Shown here: one piece after another, positions 1 to 15,800 of the stretch
How the letters are laid out: every line of letters starts with the position of its first letter
Numbering within the stretch: the first letter of the stretch is position 1
Source: Opisthocomus hoazin
Taxonomy: Eukaryota; Chordata; Aves; Opisthocomiformes; Opisthocomidae
Assembly: GCF_030867145.1 (NCBI RefSeq)
Contig: NC_134417.1
Location: 8,595,577 to 8,659,576, forward strand
Reading direction: 5' to 3'
DNA: 64,000 bases
Program-made: the position numbers and the translations under genes
Notes under the pieces: model-generated
Told to the model about the DNA's origin: nothing
The model's input: only the letters and a program-made list of their open reading frames with translations
The model's database searches: none

Positions 1-3000
1 CATATTCACGTTTTGCAGTCACTCTCCTTGGTTATACATGCAAATTCCTCATGTACCCACCGCCATCCAGAGTTTCAACCCCTGAGCACACTGTACGCAC
101 ACAAGTTAACCAGCAGCGTGGATGCAATTATTCACACAAAGCAGCACTCTGCTGTGGTAGGTGCTGCTAGAGCAGCTCAACGTGCTGCATGGGGGTTGCC
201 TGCCTCTCCTTGACATCCACCATGCTCCTTCCACAGGTTATGGATTGGATATTCCCTCATGTCATTAATGTGGGCTGAGCTCCTCCTCCTGTGCTTTCCA
301 GAGGTGCTCCCACTCTAAACAGGAACACTTCAAAGCTCCCACATCTGAGCGGCCTGCAACTCTCTCATCTTCCTGCTGCAATTTCTGAGCAGATATCGTG
401 TCCGTTATCCTGTCATAGGAATGGGCCCTTGTTGTCTTGATGTTTTAAGACACTAGGCCCAGCCATTAAACCTCCAACACCACTGCAAAAAAATTAAGCC
501 AATCATTTCCCAGAGTTTCATCCTTCTCTGTTTTTTGCTTTTCAATTCCCTTCTACAAAAAGCTGCAGTGGACAGACACACAGCCTGCCCAAAGGTTTCT
601 AACTCTGTTACTCCTTCTGATGGAAAGCAGAAGGGTTTTAAAGATTCATGTTTAAAAAAAAAAATACATATATACACCCAATCCTACACTGACAGCCTCA
701 GTTTCCTCACTGTGGAGCACCTACTGAGATTTGATTGGAGTTCTGTCAGGCATTTAGGATCCCCCTTCCTGGCACACCTTTCCCTTCCACAACAGAGGTG
801 CCAGCCTCCCCTCCAGCCTGCCCTGGCAAGAATAATCCCTTCTCCTTCCCTGTGTGCCCCTCCTTCTTCTTCTCCCAAACTTCCTCTTTATCAAGCCCTT
901 ACTCAGACACCTCTGCCAACTGCTCATCCCATTTGCCACTCTACTCTTCAGAGCAGGCTTTAACATATTTTCTTTGTCATCTTCACACACCCTTTAGTAA
1001 GCCAGGCAGATTTCTTAAAATTTTAGTGTGTCACGCTAGTCTGCTTACTCACTAGCAGGCACAAACATGACTCCCACATCTCCTGACAAATACAAACTTG
1101 GAAAGCTCTGCCACATTTTTGACCAGATCACTTCCCCAGTCCTGCTCGCCATGCAGCTGCCTAACGGCCTGTGCCAAGGGAGGGAGAGCAGACGGATGGC
1201 AACACGAGACCACGAGTGGGAGAGAACAGCTCTGTCCCTGTGGCAGCCATATCTATCAGTACTGGCTGAAACTACGCAGTCAAAACCCTTTCAAACTCAA
1301 AGAACGGACAAATGCAAGCCACCCAAAGGCACATTCACACGCTATAGACAAACTCACACATAGCTGAAGTCGTCTTTTGCAGTGCTCCTGCAAATCCCGG
1401 GTGCTATCTCACCTTCCTCAGAGGTGATTCCTGCCTGCCCTTGATTTTTTGCTCTCAGATGGAAGAGGTAGTTTCTGTATTGGTCAAACCAGCCAGTATG
1501 AACAAAAAAAGGGCCACAATTTTTTTGAATCCACTTAGTGAGAAGCAACTTCTTGTACACCTGATTCTTATTAAGTCCCTTTGAGTTCTCCCCAGAAAGT
1601 CATTGAAACTAAGTGGCTGTGACATTTGATCTTCATAGTGAAGATGTAGGGTTAAATTTGCATGGTTTGCTGGCCTTTCATGTTTTGATGATTCTGACCT
1701 TCTTTAAATAGCAAAATGAAGGCCTTGAGTTCTCATCAGCCTCCTGTACTCTATCGCATTCAGGAAAAATACTAATACACAGAGCATTTGGTGGTGTTCC
1801 CTTTGTTGAACAAACCAAATGTCAGTCCTGGGATTTCATGTAAGCTCACTGCCAGCTGCAGTAGTGCAGAGTAACTCAAAGGTGAATTACGCATCACTTG
1901 GCTTTGCTTAGCACAGTTCTGTGACTGCCAGTAGCGTGCAGCACTTTGGACTCTGTGTGGCACTCCAGCACCTGCAATGTGAAATGCTGTAGTGTAAGCA
2001 CACTGGTGGCAGCTGGCAGGATGAAGGCCAGAAATAGAGAGTGACAAACTTCTCATCAGGTAAATCTTTAATCTGATTCTAGGAAAATATTTGAAGTATC
2101 CAGACACATTGAGGATATTAAACAATCCTATACTATACTTTCTGTACAAATTAAGTCCTTCAGCAGGGTTAACTGTGAATGTGTACTTTGTGATGAATTT
2201 GAAACTTCCATAACTTTTCCTACCAGACCACTACAGAGATGAGAATAAAGGAAGAATTTCTGCTTCCATAAAGTACCCAGGTATTTATAATGGATGCTCT
2301 GCCTATATTATTCCCAGCAATCCCATTTAAGCATTGTTGGTTTATTAAATTCCTCTCAACCAACTAGCAGTACAAGAAAATAGCTTTTCTCCTTTCCCTT
2401 CAGTCAGAGCATGAATATAGTTTGGTGTGTTTATATGGAGTGCTGCATATGGTTTTCTTTTGCCACGTTTCATTTGTGTCTTGTTCCTTGAGAATATGCG
2501 GCAGAGCACAAGCAGCGCTGGGCAGCAGAGGGGGAAGCTCTAAAGCTCCACTCTCTGCAGGACAGGATAGAAATGCTGACAACTGCCTTCCTCCCAAGAG
2601 CTTTATAAAGACTGAACTGCCAGTATCACCGTGTAGTAACTATCCTGAGCAGGATTCACACAGGCTGGCATCTGGCCCATGCACCATCTTTGTTTAATTT
2701 CTTGGAGGTCATCTACACACGTACAGATGCATGCACCTACAGACTGCTGCAATATTGCTATCCAGGAACACCAGTATTTTCTCACACAGAAGTGACTGAG
2801 CACTGTGCCTGAGTCCCAGATGTTAGCTCCTGGTCAGCTAGGATTAAGTTCCTTTGAAATTCTGTCATCACTGTTCACTGCCACCCTCTTTTAATGCACT
2901 CCAAGAATGAAGTGTCAGACTACTTTAGGAGATCTATCACAAAGAGAAATCTCTTCGGAAGAAGCAGTCAGCAGTTCTTTTACCTTGTTACAGAGAGAAT

Positions 3001-3784
3001 CATGAGACACTCGTTTGATTCTAGTGACAGCTGAATTTTGAGCTGCAATTTTAAATTTTAAAGTATTCATTGATAATGGGATACTTTCTGCCCTACCATG
3101 TTCATTATAATTGTTCACATTTTTATACCTGTCAAGTGGGACCTCATCAGAATCCTGTAGAAGTAGGTTAGGAAGTATTCATCTGTGGTAATTAGAATTT
3201 TGCATGCAGAAAGTATGCACAAAAATAATGACTCTGAGAATGCTATTTAGTTTACTAATCCTGTCCATAAAAGCCAGGGAAAGAAGAAAATGTCAAATTT
3301 AAGCTGAATTCTAATGAAGTGCTATATTCAGCCTCTCTGAAGGAGGAGGAGAAAGTCACAGGTGAATATGTATTTAAAGACTGCCATTCTATGTAAATGC
3401 AGCTGGGAAAGTTAAGGTAGCAGCAAATTCTATTACATATATGCAAGCCACTCATCAGCATCAGCAGCCACTGAATACCAAGCTTTTATCCAGGACTAGT
3501 TACAACAGTCACCAACAGGGAAATACCAGTCACATTATTGTGGAAACATAACTGGACTGACCTCCCTACATTGCTAAATCTAAGATTTAATCTAATGAAC
3601 ATGGCCAAGATCTCCTTTACTTTTGTTTGTTCCCAGCTCCTCCCAAAGGATCTCATGAGCACGTACAAAGAAATATAGGGAACTTTCAGATGGCGGAAGT
3701 ACTTGAAGATCGTCTCTCCGTAGCTACACTAACAATTTTCAAATACTGTTAAGCAGTGCCTAATGCTGATGCTGCTTTTGGGTT

Positions 3785-3809
3785 AAAAAAAAAAAAAAAA
3801 AAAAAAAAA
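3785..3809. repeat. Poly(A) tract, 25 bp
   Basis: Uninterrupted run of 25 A on the plus strand, the longest homopolymer in the window. No retrotransposon body is recognisable next to it. Confidence 0.9.
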
Positions 3810-6800
3810 TCAATCAGCAGTACTTCATAGATAAAGGAGTATTTTCCTTCTGCCAAATTTCAGTCCTGCTAAACAACCCAACAACCAACAAATTAAAACT
3901 AACATAAAATGAAGATGCAAGAATGGAAGACTGGGGTGGTTTTCATTGCATCCTTGTATCAGAGCTTTCCAGAGAAAAATCTCTCAGATGCTCTTTATGT
4001 TGTTCTGCTATACCTGCTGCCACAGTAGCTACATGCAGTGTAAAGACAACACAGGACAGGTAAGGCTAATAGCAAAGAACTCTTACAGCAGAGCTACTTG
4101 CTCCCTGTAAAAGCATTCAGGGTAAGCTAAACTTCAGCATTAATAAAGATCCATGAGTCCCCTCCTAATTCGCAAAGATCTCTGGTTAGGTAAATGGAGA
4201 CTTCTACAAAACTGAAGAATAAGAAATTACCTATTTTAATTAAATACAATAAGCACTGACCCATACAACATCACTGAATAGAAAAAAGCACTGTTCTCTG
4301 AAAAATTAAAATATGTATGACAAGCATCTTTAGTGGCCACAAGGAGTCAGGACAGGCATTGAAAAAGCTAATCAGACTGCTCACAACTACCGCAGAAAAG
4401 GCACCTCGTGAAATTGCTTCACAGCAAAGAGCAGTTACTTACTGCACACTGGTCTGAGATTAAACGCATCCCGTAATTCTTCCAGCGAGTGAAACAACAG
4501 AGACATGTCCTTGTCAGCTCCAACAAGGATTTGCTGGGAGGCTGCACAGCAGTTTTTTCAGGGAAGCATTTGTGATTACATAGTTGCATAGTATCTGTAG
4601 ACTTCCACCCAAAAACCAAAAAGTCCCCTTCTGTGTGAGTGAAAGGCTACAGTTTCCACAGGTATTGTTCATGGCCTGACCCTGACCACTCTACCTCTTT
4701 CCTTAAGAGACAAGGAGAAATTACCAAACCTGCATGTTCGAGTGAGATGATGGGGAACAGGACAAGGAGTTATTGAATACTTCTCTTTAGCACAGGGAAT
4801 CCATATGCTAGCCCATTTATTGCTTGGGTGTACATGTGCAATTTCTACGGCAGCCTAACTAGATATCACCATTCATCTAAGGTTCATCATTCATATTATT
4901 ACCTTAATGTGTACCAATCAGCCACCCAGGAGATGGGGCTGGGAAAGGTTGCAGTGAGAAGCTCTGCAGTAGAAGACACAGAACTGTAGACTACAAACTA
5001 CAGCAAGATGAACAAAACCTGCATTTATCTCTTGTTTTGGTATAATGTGACTGCTAGGTTTTATTAGCCTGGGCATATCTCATGTCATGTGAGAATCTCT
5101 ATGCCTGGGAAGAACGTGGCTTTATGGCATGCCACAAAAGTGCAACTGATTACAACACAGCTTTTTTTCTTTTCCCCTGCAGTCTTTTCTCCACTTTTCC
5201 CAGACACTTAGCACTGTACCCATGTCCACACTAGCTTATCTAAACTCATAATCACATGTTGCAATCCCAGCAAATACATGGTCCACAAAGTTAAAATGCC
5301 TTACCATAACTTATACAGAGCTACTCAAATATAAAACATTCAGGATCTATCCACGCCTCTGCAAGTTTCTTTCTCTGTCCTCAGTGGAGATAATTCCCCA
5401 TGGCAATACACACAGAAGTTTTATGTATAACTGTCCATGACACAGAAGAATGAACAAATCAAAACATTCTGATTTTGTAATGATACATGTTTTTGGACAT
5501 TTAAAAATCTACCAAAGACCTGGGTTTGGCAAAAATTAGTCACATTTTGCTTATAATTTCCAGCAAGTAGCTAACTGACCATGGGGATACTTCCTTTGAA
5601 AATTTTAACAGAATTTCCAAAACACATTTCCAGTGTGATCTGGTATATTGATTTAAATTATATCTGTGTTTAAATCTATCTAAACCTATACAAACACTTG
5701 CAACTATATCATAGCAGCTTAAGAAGGTCTCAATCCAGTTAGCAGAGAGCACCCACCCTAACCTAAACACAACTCAATTCTGGTGCCTTAACAAGTTGTC
5801 TCTTGCCAGCGAAGCCAATGCCTAAACCCCAGTAATGAAACAAAATGAACCTGCTCTACTTCACCTCATAATTAAGGAAACAGAGAACATAATGGACAGT
5901 TACAATAATGGGGTTTTTTGGTGGTGGTAATTTGCTTAGTGACTACAACTACATCAGGTTTGGTTCTGTGTCTAAGACACCAAGTAAAACCAAAACCACC
6001 CAGGCTTACAAGTGAAACAGCCATTATCACAACTTCATTGCACCACTTAAAACTATGTGCTATGTCCTACCACTGCAACTAGCTGATGCAGATGGGCCAC
6101 TGACTTTCAGATCCTCTCTTCAGAAGACGCAGTTGTACCACTCAGCACAAACAGTTTCTTTAGAGAAAACAATTCTCTATTTGACAGACAAATGAGGTGC
6201 CTAAAATCCTGCTGCTGGTTTGGAAAAGGATTTAATCTTTAAAAGTAGGAAAGCTCTGAAATGCTTATTACAAATACAGGGGTTTATGATTTTTTTCTGC
6301 CTCCCAGGCCAGAGCATCACTGTACACAGAACCACAGTATGATATTTGCAAGCTCGTTCTTCAGCCTTGAAGATCAATGCTTCCCATCTCCATAAACTTA
6401 ATTATCATTACACAAAGTATCTGTCTGCAAATCCTACTAAATGCCTTCAGAGAAAAGAGTATAAAACAGTATCAAATCATTTTCCAGCCACATACTAGAA
6501 CTTGGTTTTTGGGTTGTTTTTGGTTTTTTGTTTTTTAAAAGAGTACAGCCAGACAGTTCAGCTATTTGAGCACAATGTAACCATCCAGCCCAACAAGCAG
6601 AATTAATAGCATCTACTCATGTCTCAGAATATTGGTAAATATCATCATCTTGATTCTGATTATCCACCCTTTGGTCTTCAAACTTCACATTAAATAGCAG
6701 TGCAAGTCTTCCAGACTTTAACAGGAATGAGGATGCAGTGAAAAATGAATTAACTGCTGGATTTGACCGCTTTCTATCATTCAAAATCACTATAATATTC

Positions 6801-9800
6801 TGGGTTTACCACACTACAGGAAAATGTGGTACTAAGAAAAACTAAACATTATTTTGATTGAGCTTTTGTACAGGAAGCTTTTTACTTTTTACAAGAAACA
6901 TCTCAATCCAAATTTTGTGAAAACAACAGAAATGCTCCCATTGACTTCCCTCCACTTTGGATCTGATACTAAGTCTGCAGTTTACTTCTGCACTGCGAAA
7001 AGACAGGCTTGGGATAAAGCTCTCTGCAGCTCTATTTATTCAGCTTGTGTCATGACAGCTTGAGAAAAAATTCGCTGTTACTCCTCCAGTGAGGAAACAA
7101 GCTGAAAATAAACAGCTTACCAGAGCACCAAAGTAAAAGGAAAGATGAGACTAAATGCCAGCATTTTACACCTCTATTTTGTCTTGCTAAAACCACAACG
7201 ACACTAAGATTTTCTAGCTCAGTAGAAGTGCTTCCCATAAAAATCAATAAAAGTATTGTGACCAACCTTGAGGGGACCAGAGTTGGGACTACACAAGGTT
7301 CTTTAGAAAATCCCATCTTAAGCTCCCAAAGAAGCGTTGACAGCTTGGGTCACTAGAAGCTTGAAGGCCATTTGTGAAAAAAAGCCAGCCTCAGTATCTA
7401 AATGCACTGCAACAGCAGCTAGTCTTGTCAAAAGAGGAAATGTAATTCCCAATTACTCCACTCTTTTCTCTGTTCCTTTCTCAAATCAGCCAGTGGAGTG
7501 TGCATCCCACATCCAAATGGAGTTAGCCAAGGTCCAGGAGACCTCAAGACTCCAGGTGGTCTCAGATTTCCCTAGTCAAAATTCTTGCAATTCTCCTGCC
7601 CAACATGGAGTTTCAAAGCCAGACTAATATTGTTACTTAGTGTTCTTTCATTCTATAATTTATTGAGTGCTAATACTTTCCTCTCCTCCTTGTACAAACA
7701 GGCATTTATGACCAGTCAAGCACCAGAGACAAGTTTGACCTGTGTGCTGTAATAAATCAGGTGCCAGGAACAGATGGAGAAGGGTTAGGAAGCATACTAA
7801 AGTCATTCTTGAGTTACACCTATGGTATACGGTCTACGCAAAAGATTTTTGACCTCATAGCACAGGCATTTGTTTTCAAAGCCTGCAACAATGGCAACAA
7901 CAAAAGGGGGGCAGAGGGGGAGAGAATGTGAGCTGCTGTAGATCCCATTTAACAAGAACGTACAGACTCTACAAATTTCCACTGCAAGGATTAGTGAATC
8001 TGCATTGTTTTTTTGTCAATGTCTAAACATAACTATAAATCTGATTCTTATTTTCTATATATTGTTCCTGTTGCATTATGGAAAAATGCTGCTAGAACGA
8101 AAATCAACCTTTTGTTACAAATTCCACTAGAATTATATCAAAAGTTATAACTGAGCTTTATAGACGATAGGATTGGTATGATTGCTTGAACTTAACATTT
8201 CCATTGTGGGCTGTATTTATACAACATATTTGGTCTTCAGACCACTTTCCTTTTCGTGCATTCATTTGCATCTGTTATATCATCTCTGTACTTGACCTTG
8301 AATATCGTTGGAGCTTTAGAATACAATGTTTCTGTGGCTTTTTCTCAAGCCACTACTTGAAAATATAGTTTTTGTGGTCTCCAGACAAATATGAGGCAGA
8401 ACAGGCAAGACTCCATATTCCCATGAACTAGACAAACCAAGTACTGAACCCAGAAGCTCATGCAGAGGTTCCATGAAGTCACCAGAAGCCACATGTGGCC
8501 ATTCACCTATGACTTTGAAGGTGTTTATTTTAGTCATTACTAGGGTCAAAACTGGCTGGCATTTGCCACAGATCAGCTTCTAGCAACAAAACGCATAAAG
8601 CAAGTGCATGACAGTGACATCTACTCGAACAGTGTCTGTTCAGACATCACTAACCAATCCCACCACTGTCATTGCACTCAAATACTGCTCTTCCATTTTC
8701 AATATATCCTCTGATAATTCAGGTTTCCTTCCACAGTGTTTTTTATTTTCCACTAACTTAGGTCATTTAAACAAAGAGGTTTGCTTGACTTTTGGCCTGA
8801 ATACTAATTTTCTTTCATTTAAGTTTTTGAAGAGAGTACATTAGAGGTTTTCTAAAAAGAAAAGGACTAAGGGAAAGAAAATGATTCTCTTTGACATCTG
8901 TTCTTTTGACTTCCAGCTAATTAGAAAAGCCTTATTGCTGAGTGTTATTTGTTTGTTGCTTATTTTCTTAAATATTTTCCATCATTTCCCATAAAATCCT
9001 AGGCTAATATGTGACTTCAAGCATCACAGAATCTGCCTGTTGTTGAGAAGATGGAGGATGCAGGAAAAAAGATTGCTTGGCTTTTGATATGTGTATACAG
9101 GCATGACAATTAAAAATGAGATAATATTTAAAGGGAAATAGCATATTTATAGTAGAAAAAAAGTGTTTTCTTGCCTTGACTCTCTTGATCAGGGCCTGTT
9201 TTCTGAACCCAGCAAGAGGGTTTCCATGTTTCAAATAGCTGATCTTACCTAACTAAATGGTTCAATAATCAGCAATATCTTCCAATATCTTAGGATGAAC
9301 CCTTACTAATATTAAGAGCACAATGTTACAGCATGCCAACAATGGAAGGGAATTGAAAATAAGTGAAAATGAGCTTTCTAAATATATTTATCTAAAATAG
9401 GCTATTTAACAACAGGTTTGATTAAAAAAATAAAACCATTAATTCTCCTTTTGCTCCATCACAAAAGAAGTATATAATTTTATGGATGCATTGGCACATT
9501 TTTTCATCATTGTCAGTCTGCAATTTCCTGCATTTACGACAAAGAGGGCTGGTCGTTCCAAATTTGCCAATGTCTTGCTTTTGTGTTTAAAGAGGCGAGC
9601 TGAAAACTCAGGAGACCAAACATATCTTGTTTAAACAGATATAAATTAGCACCAAAAACAACAGCACAGGCTTACAGCTTCTTGAAGATATTGCTTTGGA
9701 CAGGACATTCTGTATTCCCTTAGCTTTTCTGCCAGGGCTTGCCAGGAAGTTTGCAAGTGTCAGCTGTAAAATCAACGGCAATAATACAGAAGAACGATCC

Positions 9801-12800
9801 ACAGGACTTGACCTGGCAGCACCAAAACATAAGTGCCACTGTACGGTAAGGTGTGCGTGTGTGACACACCAAATTTAAAAAAATCAATAGTGAGAACAGC
9901 TAGCTCAGCTTGCTGTGTCCTTGATACCAGGCAATTTTTTCAGCACCTGGAGCACCCTTATGCCAGGATGCACGCTAATGGTGCATGGCTAATATCTGCA
10001 ATTAATTTAAAATAGAATGTTCTCAAAATAGCTCTTTAAAGTAACACTTCCTTTCCACATTAAAGGTACATATATCTCTGTTGACTGACAGCCAGACATT
10101 GAGTCTAGTGGTTGCTCCTTTTATCTCTGTTTCTTATTGACTTATATCCTAGCTAAGACATTGATACGATTTTCTTACAAATGTAAAACATAGTGAGGGA
10201 TCTAAAATCCAAAACTTACTTTTATTGTCAAGTTTATGAGAGATAAAATAAAAGGCATCAAATTCAGTGGAGCCATGAAGGAAAGAGACATCAGTTACAT
10301 AGATTACATCACTGGCTGATTTCATCTTCCAGAAATCAGAATATGTTCTATTGAGTTTGATGTGCCAGGACCAGAAACTGGGAATTGTATCAAGACAAAT
10401 ATTTTAAAAAGCAAATACACATTGTTGCTCTGAGATAGGATTGTTTAAAATATAAACAGTTATGTAAATAGGAAACATATTGCCTGAAATACATGAAATT
10501 CAGTGCACAGTAACAAGCAAAAGTAAAATCAGGCAGTCAGATCCTTACTTGGATCTTCTTAGCCTAGCTACTTTGGCATGACACAGCTATGCCCTTTTTA
10601 CATGAAATAAAGGTTTGGCCCAGATGTGAGTACAGATAAGGTGTGACTATATAAGGCAGTATTGGGAACCTGCAATACCCAGTAAAACTGCTGGTCTACA
10701 TTTGCAGTTCCTTTCTTGTCCCCTCCCTCCCCCTTTTTTTTTTATTTATTTATGCTTTCTTCTCTCTCTTCCCAACAAAATTCCCTCAACTCCAAACTGA
10801 AACACAGCCTGTGATCCACAGTATATCCATACAGCCAGTCAGAACAGCAGCACTTACCGTATATCAATAAATTATCCCTGATTTAAGGCAAACGACATTC
10901 ATAAGACAGTTGTTCCAGGAAATCAGTAAAGTTTTGTGGAACTGCAAGAAAGTTAAAGCTACACAACTCTTCTCTCTACCTTTCCCTGGATTTGGCACTC
11001 ACTCCTTTATCAGTTCAGTGAAAATCTCCTCCAATACACACCGTTCCTGTAGGCTCTGTAAGTTAACGACTGTGTCGGGCATTGTGGAATGAATGGCAGG
11101 AAACTGGGAGAAATTTTTGGTCTTTCTTCAAATGCGGCTTCCCTGAAGCTATGGCTGATGGGCTGAGTGCACCACAGACGACCGCCTCAAACACAAATGT
11201 GAATGTTCAAACCTGATATGACTGGATCAGCACTGAGCGCCTGAGACAATAGCTGCTAACAAAGTGGTTGTGTTCGGGCTGCGTGCTGCCCACCGCTGTA
11301 GCTGCTCTCACTTGCCAGGATGAAAGGAGATTCACATGAGTGTGGCCACCTGGGGTGAACTCTGCCGTGAAGGTTTTCATCCACATATACCAAAATCATC
11401 TCAAGAAATGAGCACAGCTTCTCTGACTGTGTTAACACAGTGGTGTACGTGCACTAAAGGAAGATGCCAAATTTATGCCAGTAATTTGTTTTAATTAAGT
11501 TGGTGCTACAAAGGAGAAGACATAAAGAAAAGTTAAAGATGAGGCTGTAGCACACAGATCAGACGAAATTTATCCACCCATCAGGTAGCCGAGATGAGCA
11601 ACAATTGAGCACATCCAGCAAGAAAAGTAAGTAATGACAGTCAGTTCAAAGGAGACTTGGATCCATGTTTGTAGAAGAAACCAGAAGCCACAGCCACCAA
11701 CTGAACTTGTTAGTTCACAATGGTGATGGGTTCATTGCTTAGATTTTTTCAGGGTTAATAAGGGCAGGCCTCAATGGGTCAACAAGCTTCTCATGTTGTA
11801 TACGTTCTCCTGGTATGTAAACCAACAACATTAGACAGTCATACAACACAGGAAAAAAAAACAAAAAAATGTGTGATGAGGCTCATTGTGTCCTCAATAG
11901 CTGCTTTCCCTTGTCGTGAGGTTGATTTGACAAGCTATGGATTCTGCAGCAAATCCTGAATATAAAACAGTGAAGGTCAAAGCATTTACTTTTGACCCAA
12001 GCTCATCTGGGTGCTATAAGGATGAAAGGCAAGAAGTAAAAGTTAAAATTAAAAGTAAGGAGACAACTGAGAAATATAAAAGTCTTCACCTTTCTCCTTT
12101 CTTTTCTGAGTAATTAAAAAGCAAGTCACAAAGAACACAACACCATTCAAAAGAAACATGTCCCACAGTGCATCAGGGGAATCAATTAATTTTATTGAAG
12201 TCTTGCCTGACTGTAAATGGACAGAATGTGAAATCGAAGCAGAACTGCAGCAGAAGATTCTCAAGAGAGAGTAAAAAGGCAGAATATGCAGAAATCATTT
12301 GTCTAGGAATGATCAAACACCCCAACATTCAGACTTTGAGAAAGATGTAGATCCTTGCATCCTCCAGGTCAGCAATAACTGTGAAAAGGAGGAAACTAAG
12401 GCAAGAAGCCTTCAAGTAAGGGAAAATTTGCAGAAGTGCATCCTCTCACCTGAGAGTGAAAGGAAAACAGGTAAGAAAGGAGAAGGGCTGAAATTTCTCG
12501 GCTGTACAGAGGGAGTAGCAGGTGGTAGAAACTAGCCAGATGCTTGGATGACCAAAAACTCGACTGATTTTCAGGGAGAGATGCACTGTATATGGGTCTT
12601 CAGTGGCAGAATTTGCCGCTGAACTGAAGATCAAAGCCCAGTCAGTGTAAACAAAACTTTTGTAACTGAAACCAACTGGAAGCCTGTGTAACACAAATGG
12701 ACTAAAAGACTACATGGCTCACAGCAAGTGTGAAACTTGAAGGATTTTCAGAGTTCCATCCCCAACTCTGGTCTACCCAGAACCAGCGTTTATCTAACCT

Positions 12801-15800
12801 GTTCTTACAAGACTCCAGAAAAGACATTTCTTAAATCTTCCTTGGTTAGCTGAACTATCCCTCATATTGGGAAGTTTTTCAGAATATGTAAATCTTTCTG
12901 TTAAAATCGAAAGTGCAATAAGACTTTACATTCAAAGAAGCCTAAAATTTTACGACTATAAACCAGTCAGCCAATCAGCTGTATTTAAAACACTTTGCAT
13001 TGTAACAGGAAGCTCTTTTTTAAGTCTTAAAAAAAATGGTCTGTTAAAAGTAACTAGATTGAGTAACCACACTTCCACAGTTGATTCCAATTTTCTATAA
13101 CAAGGAAAGTGTTCCTGGAAATATGATTCTTATTGTTACTGAATGTTGATGAGTTACTCAACGAAAACTAGTTAGTTCTAGAATGGAAAAGTTTTACATG
13201 TGAGTTAGGCAGTCTCTGGAAGAAACACTGCTGTAGATCAGCCCTCCTTTACAGCATAAATGCAGGCAAGACAGATAGTCTATTTTTGAAGTTTATAAAA
13301 TCCACCCAGGTACTACTGTGCCTTTACCTCTGCACTCTCTATTAATACAAGGAGAGCAGTGTAACAGCAATTATTTTTAAAAGGGCAGGCAGCAAGAACA
13401 GAAGAATTACTTCCCAATTTCAGAACACCCTTTGAAATGTTTATGAAAACTAGGTCATTCCATTTACTTGGCCTAAGCACCACAGAGCTTGATTGAAGCC
13501 TTGAATCAAATCATCTTGAAATGATTTATGTCAGCAGGTAACAACAGCCAATTCAGACTGCCTTCTGCTTTGGCCTTGATCACACCACAGACTCAGTCCT
13601 AGTCGTAAGTTCAAGATACTCTGCAGTTTGCCAAATTATGGAATGAAGAGGCATGAAACTAGGCAACAGCTACTAGATATTTATCAAACTATCCTCCGTA
13701 TTAAATATGCATTGTGAGCCCTCAAGAACTAAGCACGTGCAAACGAATGTTCCAGATCTCAGAAGAGAAAAATTGACTATACTCCTTTATTCTGCAAGCA
13801 ATTTCAATGTTGATTCATTTAGCATATAAAGGAACAGATTATGACTATGAAGCAATCTTAGACAAAAACAATCTGCTCTAAGTATTACATACTACTGTTT
13901 ACTTTTTCTTATATAGAATTCCTTTTTATCAAGCTGATAAAATGAAGTAAAGACATGCTAACCTAACTGACTAGTGGGCAGACAGACCCCAGCAGCTGAT
14001 ACACCAATCTTCAGATGTTTAAACAAGTGAGTTTAAATGCTCTCAGAAATACTCCCATTTCACTTCATTAACCACCGAGGGTGCCTAACCTGAGTAGTTT
14101 TGATTAGACTGCTAAGTGCAGACCAGATGAAGCCCCATCCTAATTGGCTGAAGAGGGAATAAATAAAAATAATAATTAAAAAAACATGACAAAAAAATCC
14201 CTACACACCCACTGACTTAGTGAAAAAATTTCTTAGAAAGCCCAGAAGCTGCAGCTCAGTCATCAAGAAGATGATCAGGTTATTTCCTGTGTAGTCCCAG
14301 CAATGCAGAGATGCTTTCACTCAGAACAGTATGTGCTAGATTGCATGTAAAAACCATCATGGGAACTGCAAAGACACATTTTGTAAATAGCAAAACTACA
14401 GGCAAAGTCACCAATCTGCAGCCTAACCCCATCCAGGGACATCTAAACCCTAGAGGGAGATGTGATTCAAGAAGTTCTGAGTCACCAAACTATTGTTGTA
14501 GTTATTTTTTCCAGCCCAAAATTTTCCATTTGTGGGTTTTCCATTTTTCAGCAGGTTTGAAAGGTATTGTTTTCATGGCAACTTTCTTCAGGGGTTGGGG
14601 TGGAACCACTCTTATACCAGCTCTCACTAGAAGGAAGGAAAGAGAGGAAGAAAGAAGAATGAATTCCCCAAAGATCTGGACAAGTTTGGCTAAATTTAAA
14701 CAAGGTTGAATTATACTGCATCCCCGAATCTCTGAGAATTGTTAAGCAAAGCACAACCATGAAAGATTCCTGAAGCCACAGTTCTGTCTCTTCAAACACC
14801 AATCCCAACATGAAGCACCAAAACTGTTTGAAGTAGCAGTGAACGAAATTGAGAGTCCCTGAGATTACATGTTATTGCTGGATGACATGCTAATGTAGGG
14901 TTATTAGATCTGAAATATGCAAACAAGGGTAACATCCAAGTGGAGAAAACTGATGATGAACAGACATTACAGAAACAAATCCTTTTGCATCACGACTAAC
15001 AGGATACAAGCAGAGAAACAGGTCTCCATATCCAACTGACATTAAACTTGGAGGAATTTGGAGACCTTTGGAAAATGCTGACTGTCCAAACCTGAGCACA
15101 AAACTAATTGAAGAAATTTAATTTTAAAAGTTCAAATAAAGCACAGACTCTCATATTTTTAATTTGTGCAAATGCAGAAAAACACCATGAAATTGATCTG
15201 TTCTGCACTGGGTGGTACCCAAGTCTCCCAAGCTTTAAGCACTTTATGACAAGTCTTTCTGTAAATTATAGAAGTTCAACTCACAGTTGGCTGACAGGTG
15301 TCCTGTTTACTGACTCAAAAAGGATTTTCAGATGCAAGTTAAAAAAAAAGAGAGGAAGGGGAAAATAAGGGATGGATGTCTTTTTTTTTTTTTAATAAAA
15401 CCCAGCAACAATTACCTTCTAGCAATGGTGAAAAATGATTCAGACTGAGAATAAAGGATCATATTTGCTTTTGCAGGAACTTATAGAAAAAAAGAAGTAA
15501 ATCACAAAAACATCATTTCATTTTCATTTTCCTTCCTCAAAAGCCACATACAGTTTAGAGTACTCAGACCTATACAAAATAATTAAATTCAATGGAAGTG
15601 AAGGAAATTTCTCATAAGTGCACATAAGGAACACTGGGCACATCCTTAGCTGGTGTAAATCAATGAAGCAATGTTGGCTTCAGGAAAAGGAGACTGATTT
15701 ACAGTAGGTATGGGTCTGAAGAAAAAAAGAGACCCCTCTACTAAGATCATAATGGATATATACCTCTAAGAAATTTATTTTAGACTAATTCCTATGATAG

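Noticed and set aside
9004..9060. CACAGAAT string suggestive of a reversed CR1 tail
   Set aside because: Only one unit is present, with no CR1 3'UTR or ORF2 sequence beside it.
14311..14709. 132-codon plus-strand ORF
   Set aside because: No recognisable domain, and the composition matches the surrounding non-coding DNA.
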